Source of the DNA: Flavobacteriales bacterium 34_180_T64
GTDB taxonomy: Bacteria; Bacteroidota; Bacteroidia; Flavobacteriales; Flavobacteriaceae
NCBI GenBank assembly: GCA_002162765.1
Contig: MAAR01000004.1
Coordinates: forward strand, 1-64,000
Reading direction: 5' to 3'
DNA: 64,000 bases
Below, one piece after another: positions 42,450-50,379 of this stretch. Below the pieces are notes generated by a model, which made no database searches, had not been told where the DNA came from, and saw nothing but the letters and a program-made list of their open reading frames with translations. The stretch's first letter is position 1. Each line of letters opens with the position of its first letter. The translations under genes and the position numbers were made by a program.

Positions 42450-42546
42450 TTTGTTATTTTTATAGAATTATACTAAATTTTTGAAATTGAAATGATGAAT
42501 CCCATTTCTAATAATTCTAGTAAAATAATGCATTTTAATTCTTTTT

Positions 42547-42568
42547 AACTATGACTATTATCATAGTT
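42547..42568. promoter_or_regulatory. Perfect inverted repeat, possible operator
   Basis: AACTATGA-CTATTA-TCATAGTT, 8 bp arms. The same TTATCATAGTT half-site next to GACAATT occurs at 23881-23891 between the SQR operon and the FadL gene. Confidence 0.4.
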
Positions 42569-42655
42569 GACAATTGAATTATAGACGCTCATAGCACAAA
42601 ATATTAGCTGTCAATTTTGAAATAATGAAGAAGCCAAATTAACAACAAGAGGCAC

Positions 42656-43450
42656 TTAAAAATTCAACCCAAATCCAAAACTCATATTTGAAACATACTG
42701 TTTATTACCACTAGGCGTTAAACTATCATAGTAATATGTAAACTGCGTTGTCATGGATAAATGTTGCGTCATAGGCACCTCAACTCTAAAAAGTTCTGAA
42801 ATGATGTAATTCGAAAAGTCTTCATATAAGGGTTGGTAGTATATCGTGTTTAAAAAGAATATATTTCTTACCTTCCTTTTGTCAATGGCATCTGGGTTCA
42901 TCGGTATTTTAGCATTGAATGATAAGTAAGAACTGTTCCTATGATTATTTGCATGTGTTTCAAAAGACATACTCTTTTCATATTCGTACATGTAGGCATT
43001 ACCAAAATATAGATTGACATGTTCTTTTGACACTAATTTTAAGCGCGCACCAATACCAAATAAGTTTCTCGAATTAATATCCAAAAACTCATTATATTGG
43101 CTCTGGACAAAAGTTTCAAATCGCCATAAATCTGTGATTTTATAATTAAATCTAAAATGCAAAAACCAGGTATTATTGAAATTCTGTTCAGAAGCTCTTA
43201 CATAACTATAATTACCTAACAACAGATAGATTTTTTTTAAATCCTTAGACTTTAATTGCGTTGATAAACCATCGCTAATTTGAAACACTTCACTTCCATT
43301 AGTATTATAATAGCTAAAGGATAAATGATTCGAAAACACAAATCGTATAGAATCTGATTGTATGCGTTGAGATTCAATATTAACAAGTTGTGAAAATGAT
43401 GACATACTAAATAACATCAAAAGGGAACCTAAGATTATATCTTTTCTCAT
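42656..43450 (-). CDS. DUF481-like outer-membrane beta-barrel protein
   Basis: 264 aa with signal peptide MRKDIILGSLLMLFSMSSFS. The mature sequence alternates hydrophobic and polar residues (FLHFRFNYKITDLWRFETFV, YLSFNAKIPMN) and ends in an aromatic-terminated strand (MSFGFGLNF), typical of outer-membrane barrels. The LWRFETFVQSQYNEF segment resembles DUF481 (salt-induced outer membrane protein). Function is unknown. It stands alone. Confidence 0.65.
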   Translation of the reverse strand: MRKDIILGSLLMLFSMSSFSQLVNIESQRIQSDSIRFVFSNHLSFSYYNTNGSEVFQISDGLSTQLKSKDLKKIYLLLGNYSYVRASEQNFNNTWFLHFRFNYKITDLWRFETFVQSQYNEFLDINSRNLFGIGARLKLVSKEHVNLYFGNAYMYEYEKSMSFETHANNHRNSSYLSFNAKIPMNPDAIDKRKVRNIFFLNTIYYQPLYEDFSNYIISELFRVEVPMTQHLSMTTQFTYYYDSLTPSGNKQYVSNMSFGFGLNF

Positions 43451-43505
43451 GAAATTGAAATAAATAATTAATAGCTAGTGTTAAAAATACATTTTTAAAA
43501 GGGAA

Positions 43506-44246
43506 CTAAAAAAACTCACGATACTGTAAGACTCTAAAATCGAATGTATTGAAATTTGGATCTTTAGTTTTTAACTGCTGATATAGAGGCATGCTACCCA
43601 CGGCCCTATTAGCGGATCCCGAAGCAGAGGTTAAAGACACCGTTTTTATGATTCGTTTGTCATTTCGAGTGTCATACTGAGCGCAGTCGAAGTGCAAGCG
43701 AGAAATCGCTTCTTTATGAGACGTCTCGACTCCGCTCGACGTGACAGGCAGATGAAATTTATGTATTCTTGGCACTTCTTTAGATACTAATTCCAACTTT
43801 AAATCATATGTTTTAAGGTGTTTTCTAAAAAAGTATTCTGGTCCATTTTTACTATTTCCTCCTGTAAATAAAAGGGTTTCAATTTTAGGGAATGCATTCA
43901 AATAACCGATAACATCTCTTAGAACAATATTAGACATTCCTAAATCTGAAGCATCAATTTTTTCACGTTCGGCACTTTCAACAATATCGCAAACTCCAAT
44001 TTTATTGGCAATTAAAAATTGCTTCCGTTCTTCAATGGCTTCTAAAGAATTATCATATCGCAATCCCAAATCATGAATTTTATCTATAAATAACCATAAC
44101 GAATTGTAATAACTTCCATAGCAAAAATTGACATCTTTCTCTAATAATTCTCCCGTAGAAAAACGTGGTGGTGGCAAGGTGCCAACGATAAGTTTTGTTG
44201 TATTTTCGTTAATGAATGGTTGGTATGGATGCTTATGAAAGAACAT
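43506..44246 (-). CDS. Uracil-DNA glycosylase-superfamily protein with an in-frame repeat insertion
   Basis: 246 aa. KLIVGTLPPPRFSTGELLEK, FCYGSYYNSLWLFIDKI, GVCDIVESAEREKIDASD and LLFTGGNSKNGPEYFF fit the uracil-DNA-glycosylase-like fold of a conserved Bacteroidota family, whose C-terminal block TVSLTSASGSANRAVGS is also present. Between HKFHLP and KRIIKTVSLTS lies a 29 residue peptide encoded by the palindromic repeat at 43659-43745. The frame is preserved on both sides, so the gene may still be functional with a surface loop enlarged. Base-excision activity is inferred from the fold. Confidence 0.7.
   Translation of the reverse strand: MFFHKHPYQPFINENTTKLIVGTLPPPRFSTGELLEKDVNFCYGSYYNSLWLFIDKIHDLGLRYDNSLEAIEERKQFLIANKIGVCDIVESAEREKIDASDLGMSNIVLRDVIGYLNAFPKIETLLFTGGNSKNGPEYFFRKHLKTYDLKLELVSKEVPRIHKFHLPVTSSGVETSHKEAISRLHFDCAQYDTRNDKRIIKTVSLTSASGSANRAVGSMPLYQQLKTKDPNFNTFDFRVLQYREFF
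43659..43745. repeat. 87 bp palindromic repeat inserted in frame in a coding sequence
   Basis: It starts GTCATTTCGAG, contains GAGCGCAGTCGAAGT and GAGAAATCGCTTCTTTATGA, and ends CTCGACTCCGCTCGACGTGAC. The outer ends are inverted. 87 is a multiple of three, and the element encodes an open frame within the gene 43506-44246. Confidence 0.75.
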
Positions 44247-44251
44247 ATTAT

Positions 44252-44971
44252 TTAAATTTCATTCATCAATTTCTCTACTTCTATGATTGTATATCTATAT
44301 ATCTTCCGATTAGGTTTAGTCATATATTGAGACTCGGTATATATTTCTCCTAACAATTCCTTTGCCTCATTAATTTCGTTTCTACTAATAAGCATTTTTG
44401 CCAAGATCAATCGTTCTTCATAATTGGAATATCGCTGATTTATGTTTTGTAACTGTACTTTAGCTTCATCATATTTACCAAATTTCTCCAATATTAAGCC
44501 ATATAAAAATTGAGCTCTAGATCTATCAAATTCAGAATGCTTTTTTATTTTTTCTGATATATTCAAAGCCTCATCATAGTCTCCTAATTCATAAAAACAA
44601 TCGACTAAATTCAAACCTATATAAAAATTATTTTGATAATTATCGTTTAGAGGTTTCAAGTAATGATGAGAGGCATTTTTATAATCCTTAATTTCAAAAT
44701 ATGCATCTGCTAAATTAATCCTATTTTGATACGTTTCAGAAAATTGAAGTGCTTTCTCCAAATCCTTAACCTTCTTCGTCGGATTAATTATCGTAGCTAT
44801 TTCATTCGATATTTTTTCAGCATCTCTTTTATTATAAACCTGTGTAATTAAATAAATGATAGAACCTAAAGCTGGTAAAAAAATAATAACGAAGAACCAA
44901 TAATAGCTATTTCTATTTTTAAATAAATGATAAATACAAAAAACTTGTAAGGCAATAACTAAATAATACAT
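44252..44971 (-). CDS. Membrane-anchored TPR protein (phospholipase D N-terminal-like segment)
   Basis: 239 aa. Two N-terminal transmembrane helices (YYLVIALQVFCIYHLF and YYWFFVIIFLPALGSIIYLI) match the short PLDc_N-type membrane module. They are followed by about five tetratricopeptide-like repeats (EIKDYKNASHHYLKPL, ELGDYDEALNISEKI, KFGKYDEAKVQLQNI). It is a likely scaffold at the cytoplasmic membrane; partners are unknown. It is five bases upstream of the glycosylase-like gene, in one operon. Confidence 0.7.
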   Translation of the reverse strand: MYYLVIALQVFCIYHLFKNRNSYYWFFVIIFLPALGSIIYLITQVYNKRDAEKISNEIATIINPTKKVKDLEKALQFSETYQNRINLADAYFEIKDYKNASHHYLKPLNDNYQNNFYIGLNLVDCFYELGDYDEALNISEKIKKHSEFDRSRAQFLYGLILEKFGKYDEAKVQLQNINQRYSNYEERLILAKMLISRNEINEAKELLGEIYTESQYMTKPNRKIYRYTIIEVEKLMNEI

Positions 44972-45034
44972 ATGACAATTTCAGGTATGATATAAAAATA
45001 TAAAGAATAAAGTTGCCTTTTAAACAAAACAGGA

Positions 45035-45373
45035 TTAAACCTTAAAATAATTACCCAGCTTCTTTCCAACTATATAAGCCCCTATAATGGCGAAAATGAT
45101 AATCAGGATATTAAAAAATACATATAGAGAATAGAGTATGACATTGTCTTTTGAATCGATACAAAAAGTAGACGTCAAACACGTTTCCAAAGTCTCCTTA
45201 TAAATTTGAGTCAATAAAAAACTAAAAACTAATAGAATTAAAAGACCAACCAACACATACAGCGTATGTCTTCGCTTCCCTGATTTTCCCATTGCTTTAA
45301 ACAAATCACGTTGTTCTTCAGAACGTTTATTATCTTGTAAAGACCAGGTTGTTTTCTTTTGAGAGTTGCTCAT
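45035..45373 (-). CDS. Small two-helix membrane protein
   Basis: 112 aa, with a polar N-terminal part (KKTTWSLQDNKRSEEQRDLF) and two transmembrane helices (LYVLVGLLILLVFSFLL and FNILIIIFAIIGAYIVG). I do not recognise a family. The start at 45373 overlaps the 3' end of yaaA by 44 bases, which suggests translational coupling; an upstream in-frame start would overlap more. Confidence 0.55.
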   Translation of the reverse strand: MSNSQKKTTWSLQDNKRSEEQRDLFKAMGKSGKRRHTLYVLVGLLILLVFSFLLTQIYKETLETCLTSTFCIDSKDNVILYSLYVFFNILIIIFAIIGAYIVGKKLGNYFKV

Positions 45374-46088
45374 CAAATCTGTAGTTTTCAAAATTAAACC
45401 CTTTAATATCAGCAATGGTTTTTGCATTTGTATCGATAATATATCGTGTCATATACCCTCGAGCAAGCTTGGCAAAAATTCCGATGGTTTTATATTCTCC
45501 ATTTTTGAACTCTTTAAAATCAACATTCACAACTGGCACTTTTAATGCCTTTGTATCTATTGCTTTAAAATATTCGTTACTGGCCAAATTAAGAAATAGT
45601 TCATCCTCTTCTAATTCTTCATTTAAGGCTTGTGCAATTTGTTTCTTCCAAAACGCATATAAATTTTTATTTTTCCCAACTGGAAATTTCGTTCCCATCT
45701 CTAAACGATATGGCTGAATTAAATCAAGGGGTTTCAATACACCATATAATCCTGAAATAATTCTAACAGTACTCTGAAGACTATCAATTCTAGTCTTTTC
45801 TAAAGTATGTACATCTAAACCACGATATACATCGCCATTAAAAGCATATACGGCAGGTCTTGCATTCTCTTGTGTAAATGGAAGATTCCAGTCTTGATTG
45901 CGCTCATAGTTTAATTGCCCCAAATTAGGTGATATGCTCATGAGCTTAGATAATGTTCTTGCAGATTTCTTTTTGAGCAGTTTATTTAGTCGTTCCGACT
46001 GTTTTAAAAAACAGGCTTCGGTATATTTTGCCGTTGGCAAACGCGTTTCAAAATCAAGAGATTTCGCAGGCGATATTACTAATTTCAT
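45330..46088 (-). CDS. yaaA: Peroxide stress protein YaaA
   Basis: 252 aa. The N-terminal MKLVISPAKSLDFE, the middle YNGDVY-type block (FNGDVYRGLDV), LSGLYGVLKPLDLIQPYRLEMG and the C-terminal FKEFKNGEYKTIGIFAKLARG are the signature of YaaA/DUF328. In E. coli YaaA limits free iron and oxidative damage to DNA under hydrogen peroxide. ATG 46088 starts the conserved MKLVISPAK; a TTG two codons upstream is also possible. Confidence 0.93.
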   Translation of the reverse strand: MKLVISPAKSLDFETRLPTAKYTEACFLKQSERLNKLLKKKSARTLSKLMSISPNLGQLNYERNQDWNLPFTQENARPAVYAFNGDVYRGLDVHTLEKTRIDSLQSTVRIISGLYGVLKPLDLIQPYRLEMGTKFPVGKNKNLYAFWKKQIAQALNEELEEDELFLNLASNEYFKAIDTKALKVPVVNVDFKEFKNGEYKTIGIFAKLARGYMTRYIIDTNAKTIADIKGFNFENYRFDEQLSKENNLVFTR

Positions 46089-46174
46089 TGTCAATTTTTT
46101 TCGTTAACTAAGCTACAATAATTCTTTTATCAAAAATAACCAGAATATTAAATATTATGTATTTCTTATTTACA

Positions 46175-46403
46175 TCATTGCGAGACTTTATAAAAGTCGT
46201 GACAATCTCATGAAGTAGAGCTCAAAATAAACAGATTGCTTTGTCTCTCCTAGTAATGACGATTCAAAAGATTGCTTCACTACGTTCGCAATGACGTTGC
46301 TTTAAGTTTTTGCGTTAAGGATTGTAGTGACATCCTTTTTAATTACTAAAAATAAAGTGACCTCTCGATAGTAATCGAGATGACTTTTACATTTTTAAAT
46401 AAC
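46175..46403. repeat. Cluster of palindromic interspersed repeats in a 385 bp gap
   Basis: The gap 46089-46473 holds no gene. Bases 46175-46295 carry two TCATTGCGAG/CGCAATGAC-type units like those in the trp operon. Bases 46309-46335 carry TTGCGTTAAGGATTGTAGTG, which recurs inverted near 37878. Bases 46355-46386 hold CTCGATAGTAATCGAG, a hairpin. Confidence 0.6.
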
Positions 46404-46440
46404 AGTAATTTTGTATTAAAAAGATATAACGGAAAGCCTG

Positions 46441-46464
46441 CCAACATTTTTTTCAGAATGTTGG
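46441..46464 (-). terminator. Stem-loop after the RluD-like gene
   Basis: CCAACATT and AATGTTGG form an 8 bp stem with an 8 base loop, 9 bases after the stop codon. There is no U-run on the far side, so termination here is uncertain. Confidence 0.4.
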
Positions 46465-46473
46465 AACGCCCAA

Positions 46474-47511
46474 TTAATTATCTTGATGTTTTGCATAGTG
46501 TCTCCATTTCTCAATACACTCCTGCATATCGTCTGGTATTTCAGAGCTAAAACTTAATTGCTCACCTGTTTTTGGATGTTTAAAACCTAATGTTTTTGCG
46601 TGAAGTGCTTGCCTCGGTAAGACTTTAAAACAGTTGTCCACGAACTGCTTATATTTTGTAAAAGTCGTCCCCTTTAAAATGCGCTCACCACCATAACGTG
46701 CGTCATTAAAAAGTGTATGGCCAATATACTTCATATGAACACGTATTTGATGCGTACGTCCTGTTTCTAGTTTACAACGTACCAATGTGACATACCCTAA
46801 GCGTTCAAGCACTTTAAAATGTGTAACTGCTGGTTTTCCTTTGCCTTCATCATCGTCGACAAAAACTGTATTCTGCAATCTGTTTTTTGGATGCCTACCA
46901 ATATTCCCTTCGATAGTTCCTTCATCTTCATCCATGTTGCCCCAAACAATTGCTACATATTCACGTTCACTTGTTTTATTAAAAAACTGTTTTGACAAAT
47001 GCGTCATGGCCTGTTCGGTTTTTGCAACCACCAATAATCCACTTGTATCTTTATCTATTCTATGAACCAAGCCTGGGCGTTCACTTGAATTGATTGGCAA
47101 ATTTTCGAAGTGATAGACCAACGCATTAATCAAGGTACCTGAATAATTTCCATGACCAGGATGTACGACCATGCCAGCCGGTTTATTCACAACTAAAAGC
47201 TCGTCATCTTCATATACAATATCGAGAGGGATGTTCTCTGGAGTAAGCAAATATTCATAAGGAGGATGCTCAAAAAGCACTCTGATTTTATCTAAAGGTT
47301 TTACTTTATAATTTTGCTTTACCTGAACATCATTAACATAGATACTTCCTTCTTTTGCCGCTGTTTGAATCTTATTACGCGTTGCGTTCTCAATACGATT
47401 CATTAAATATTTATCTATCCTAAGAGGTGTTTGCCCTTTATCTGCGACAAATGAATGGTGTTCATACAAGTCGTCACCAGTCTCGTCAATTGAAGAATTT
47501 GAATCTGTCAT
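46474..47511 (-). CDS. RluD-like 23S rRNA pseudouridine synthase
   Basis: 345 aa. An N-terminal S4 RNA-binding domain (RIDKYLMNRIENATRNKIQ) precedes the synthase domain with the catalytic Asp in HRIDKDTSGLLVVAKT and the motif ETGRTHQIRVHMK. This is the RluD-type layout, acting on helix 69 region uridines in large-subunit rRNA in E. coli; the exact sites here are inferred. It overlaps the PASTA gene by four bases and is translated after it. Confidence 0.9.
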   Translation of the reverse strand: MTDSNSSIDETGDDLYEHHSFVADKGQTPLRIDKYLMNRIENATRNKIQTAAKEGSIYVNDVQVKQNYKVKPLDKIRVLFEHPPYEYLLTPENIPLDIVYEDDELLVVNKPAGMVVHPGHGNYSGTLINALVYHFENLPINSSERPGLVHRIDKDTSGLLVVAKTEQAMTHLSKQFFNKTSEREYVAIVWGNMDEDEGTIEGNIGRHPKNRLQNTVFVDDDEGKGKPAVTHFKVLERLGYVTLVRCKLETGRTHQIRVHMKYIGHTLFNDARYGGERILKGTTFTKYKQFVDNCFKVLPRQALHAKTLGFKHPKTGEQLSFSSEIPDDMQECIEKWRHYAKHQDN

Positions 47512-48074
47512 TGTTTATTAGATCGTCTGTTGCCATTCCCTAAAACCAAATCAATTTTAGAAGTAATTGGAAGCCGTTCTCCAGCTTTTATAGTTTTTCC
47601 CTTATAATTCATAGCGAGCACTTCATCTTTACCAATATCATCGCTATAAGATATTTTCCCGACCTCAAATCCTAAAGCTTCAAGAGTAGGCTTGGCTTGT
47701 CTGAATGTTCGTCGTACAATATTCGGAACAATAACCTTTCGATAGCCAGATGGATTTAATATTAAGTATATTTTCCTATTCTCCTTAACCTGACTGCCAG
47801 CAAGTGGATATTGCTCGATGACCGAATATTTAGGATATTTTGGGTTATAATTGGCTGAGTCTTGAATTTCCATAACCAGATCATTGTCGTCTAGCTCAAT
47901 TTTTACCGTTTCTAAAGTTTTTCCTTTTAAATCTGGAACGGCAACAAACTCGCCATGATTAGTCGTGCTTTTTAGCCATTGTAATACTAAAAAACTGATT
48001 ACTACAAGGGCGATAATAGCGAGTATAACTTGTTTTAAAAAGACCTTGCTAGTAAGAAATTTTACGATGCTCAT
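47508..48074 (-). CDS. PASTA domain membrane protein
   Basis: 188 aa. One transmembrane helix (ILAIIALVVISFLVL) is followed by three PASTA-like modules (VAVPDLKGKTLETVKIELD, VIVPNIVRRTFRQAKPTLEA and the C-terminal piece). PASTA modules bind peptidoglycan fragments in kinases and penicillin-binding proteins, but no kinase domain is attached here. ATG 48074 is chosen because a minus-strand TATATTTG (48095-48102) would start transcription near the longer TTG start at 48089. It is in an operon with the RluD-like gene. Confidence 0.82.
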   Translation of the reverse strand: MSIVKFLTSKVFLKQVILAIIALVVISFLVLQWLKSTTNHGEFVAVPDLKGKTLETVKIELDDNDLVMEIQDSANYNPKYPKYSVIEQYPLAGSQVKENRKIYLILNPSGYRKVIVPNIVRRTFRQAKPTLEALGFEVGKISYSDDIGKDEVLAMNYKGKTIKAGERLPITSKIDLVLGNGNRRSNKQ

Positions 48075-48213
48075 GTATTGAATTTTCAATTAGGCAAATA
48101 TATAAAAACAGAACCGTTTTTTCTTTTGCTTTAATGTGCTATTTTAGCTTAACTAATAATAGATACGTTTTAGTATAGATTTTAGACTGATACCAAACAT
48201 AAATTCAGAATAA

Positions 48214-49188
48214 GTGAAAAAGAATATCGCGATTATCATGGGAGGTTACTCCAGCGAATATGAAATCTCCTTGAAAAGTGGCCAAGTGGTTTTTGATACG
48301 CTTGATACTGCCAAGTATAACGCTTACAAAATTCACATATTCAAAACTAAATGGGTTTATATAGATGCAAATGATGCTGAATTTCCAATTGACAAAAATG
48401 ACTTTTCAGTAGAGGTTAATGGCGATAAAACTACCTTCGATTGTGTTTTCAATGCTATTCATGGAACTCCCGGAGAAGATGGGTACATGCAAAGCTATTT
48501 TGAATTACTAAACATACCACATACCAGTTGTGGCATGTATCAAGCTGCATTAACTTTTAATAAAAGAGATTGTTTAAGTGCGGTGAAGCCCTACGGAATA
48601 AAAACGGCTGAGTCTTTCTTCGTTAATCTTGGAGACGCTGTAAATGAAGATGCAATTATTGACAAGGTTGGCTTGCCATGTTTCGTAAAGGCTAACAGAG
48701 CCGGAAGTAGCTATGGAATCACAAAGGTTTATAAAAAAGAAGAATTACAAAATGCGCTAAAAGTAGCTTTTAAAGAAGATGATGAAATCATTATCGAATC
48801 CTATTTAGATGGCATTGAAGTTTCGGTTGGTGTAATTTCTTATAAAGGGAAGGTAAAGGTCCTCCCAATAACCGAGATTGTGAGTAATAATGATTTCTTT
48901 GATTACAAGGCAAAATATCTTGGGGAATCGCAAGAGATAACGCCTGCCAGAATAACAAAAGAGCAAGAAGATAAGGTGAAAATAGTTGCTAAGAAGGTTT
49001 ACGAAGTATTAAGAATGAAAGGTTTTAGCCGAAGTGAATATATTTTTAAAGATGGTGAACCTCATCTTTTAGAATTGAATACAGTTCCGGGACTTACTAA
49101 AGAAAGCATTTTACCTCAACAAGCTGTTGCTGCTGATATTAGTTTAGCAGACTTGTTTAGCAATGCCATTGAAGAAGCCTTGAAATAA
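48214..49188 (+). CDS. ddl: D-alanine--D-alanine ligase
   Basis: 324 aa ATP-grasp enzyme that makes D-Ala-D-Ala for peptidoglycan. IMGGYSSEYEISLKSG, HGTPGEDGYMQ, FVKANRAGSSYGITKV and SRSEYIFKDGEPHLLELNTV are conserved ATP-grasp and substrate motifs. The start is GTG 48214; no ATG gives the conserved N-terminus. It is followed after 18 bases by coaD. Confidence 0.95.
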   Translation: MKKNIAIIMGGYSSEYEISLKSGQVVFDTLDTAKYNAYKIHIFKTKWVYIDANDAEFPIDKNDFSVEVNGDKTTFDCVFNAIHGTPGEDGYMQSYFELLNIPHTSCGMYQAALTFNKRDCLSAVKPYGIKTAESFFVNLGDAVNEDAIIDKVGLPCFVKANRAGSSYGITKVYKKEELQNALKVAFKEDDEIIIESYLDGIEVSVGVISYKGKVKVLPITEIVSNNDFFDYKAKYLGESQEITPARITKEQEDKVKIVAKKVYEVLRMKGFSRSEYIFKDGEPHLLELNTVPGLTKESILPQQAVAADISLADLFSNAIEEALK

Positions 49189-49206
49189 AATCCTTATTTT
49201 TACATT

Positions 49207-49662
49207 ATGAAACGTGCAATTTTTCCTGGCTCATTTGATCCCATAACTTTAGGACATTACGATATTATTTCTCGTAGCGTATCTCTTTTCGATGAAGTCA
49301 TAGTCGCTATTGGAATTAATGCTGAAAAGAAATACATGTTTTCTCTTGAAGAACGCATGACATTCATAGAAGACGCTTTTAAACATGAACCAAAAATTAA
49401 AGTAACATCCTATAATGGATTAACAGTGGATTACTGCAAGGAGGTAAATGCTGAGTTTATCTTACGAGGATTGCGAAATCCAGCCGATTTTGAATTCGAA
49501 AAAGCCATTGCGCATACCAATAGAGATTTAGCTCCTATAGAGACTGTATTCTTATTAACTGCAGCGAGCACATCTTATATTTCATCTTCAATTGTGAGAG
49601 ATGTGATTCGTAACAATGGTGATTACACAAAGCTAGTACCAAATAGCGTTAAACTTAAATAA
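49207..49662 (+). CDS. coaD: Phosphopantetheine adenylyltransferase
   Basis: 151 aa. It forms dephospho-CoA from phosphopantetheine and ATP. The nucleotidyltransferase HxGH-type motif FPGSFDPITLGHYDII, the EFILRGLRNPADFEFE block and the C-terminal STSYISSSIVRDV motif are intact. Its 3' end overlaps the convergent response regulator gene by eight bases. Confidence 0.95.
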   Translation: MKRAIFPGSFDPITLGHYDIISRSVSLFDEVIVAIGINAEKKYMFSLEERMTFIEDAFKHEPKIKVTSYNGLTVDYCKEVNAEFILRGLRNPADFEFEKAIAHTNRDLAPIETVFLLTAASTSYISSSIVRDVIRNNGDYTKLVPNSVKLK

Positions 49663-50305
49663 GATTGTTCCGCTTTGCTTTTTGAACCGCTTCAAGTTTA
49701 TTATGCACTTGTAGTTTCTTATAGATATTTTCAATATGCTTTCTAACAGTCCCGGAAGACAAAATAAGGTTATCGGCTATTTTATTGTAATTCAATCCTT
49801 TGCTTAACTGTTCTAGCACATCCGTTTCTCTAGGTGTCAATTGTATATCGTCCTTATCTTTCTGATTTTCAATACTAATAGGATTCCTAAGTAGTTTAAG
49901 CGTTTTTAATGCAATAGATGGATTCATCGCTGCACCACCATTGAGCGTTTCCACAATGCCATCGTGTAAATCTTTAGCATTAATTTCTTTCAGTAAGTAA
50001 CCATCTGCACCTGCTTTTATGGAGTTAAATATATTCTCATCATTATCAAAAACAGTAAGCATAATGATTTTAATATGTGGATATTTTTGCTTTACAATTT
50101 CTGTGGTTTCAATGCCATTCAAAACGGGCATTTCAATATCCATTAAAATAAGATCAAGATTATGATTTTCCTCTAATTTCGTCAACAAATCAGAACCATG
50201 CATAGCAGCAAATTTAAAATTCAAATCATCAAAAAATGAAAGTTTTTCCTTTACTGCATGAATTAGAAATGTATTATCGTCAACTATGGCTATTTTAATA
50301 TTCAT
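49655..50305 (-). CDS. LuxR/NarL-family response regulator
   Basis: 216 aa. The receiver domain has the phosphorylated Asp 56 in LDLILMDIEMP, and the C-terminal helix-turn-helix has LTPRETDVLEQLSKGLNYNK and SSGTVRKHIENIYKKL. It is likely phosphorylated by one or both adjacent TPR histidine kinases. The promoter (TTTG, 19 bases, TAAATTTG) sits 28-58 bases upstream and overlaps a 20 bp motif that recurs before 56274-56819, which suggests autoregulation. Confidence 0.93.
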   Translation of the reverse strand: MNIKIAIVDDNTFLIHAVKEKLSFFDDLNFKFAAMHGSDLLTKLEENHNLDLILMDIEMPVLNGIETTEIVKQKYPHIKIIMLTVFDNDENIFNSIKAGADGYLLKEINAKDLHDGIVETLNGGAAMNPSIALKTLKLLRNPISIENQKDKDDIQLTPRETDVLEQLSKGLNYNKIADNLILSSGTVRKHIENIYKKLQVHNKLEAVQKAKRNNLI

Positions 50306-50332
50306 AATCTATTATTAAAGATTAAAAAGTTA

Positions 50333-50373
50333 CAAATTTAAATGCATATAGAAATACGTCAAACTACGTATAT
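50333..50373 (-). promoter_or_regulatory. Promoter and candidate operator of the response regulator gene
   Basis: On the minus strand TTTG (50363-50360) and TAAATTTG (50340-50333) are 19 bases apart, an exact consensus promoter. The -33 box lies inside the motif ATACGTCAAACTACGTATAT (50354-50373, plus strand), whose pattern recurs at 56880-56899. Confidence 0.65.
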
Positions 50374-50379
50374 TTCTAA

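Noticed and set aside
46441-46464. Strong intrinsic terminator after the RluD-like gene
   Set aside because: The stem is present but has no U-run on the downstream side, so I list it only as a low-confidence stem-loop.
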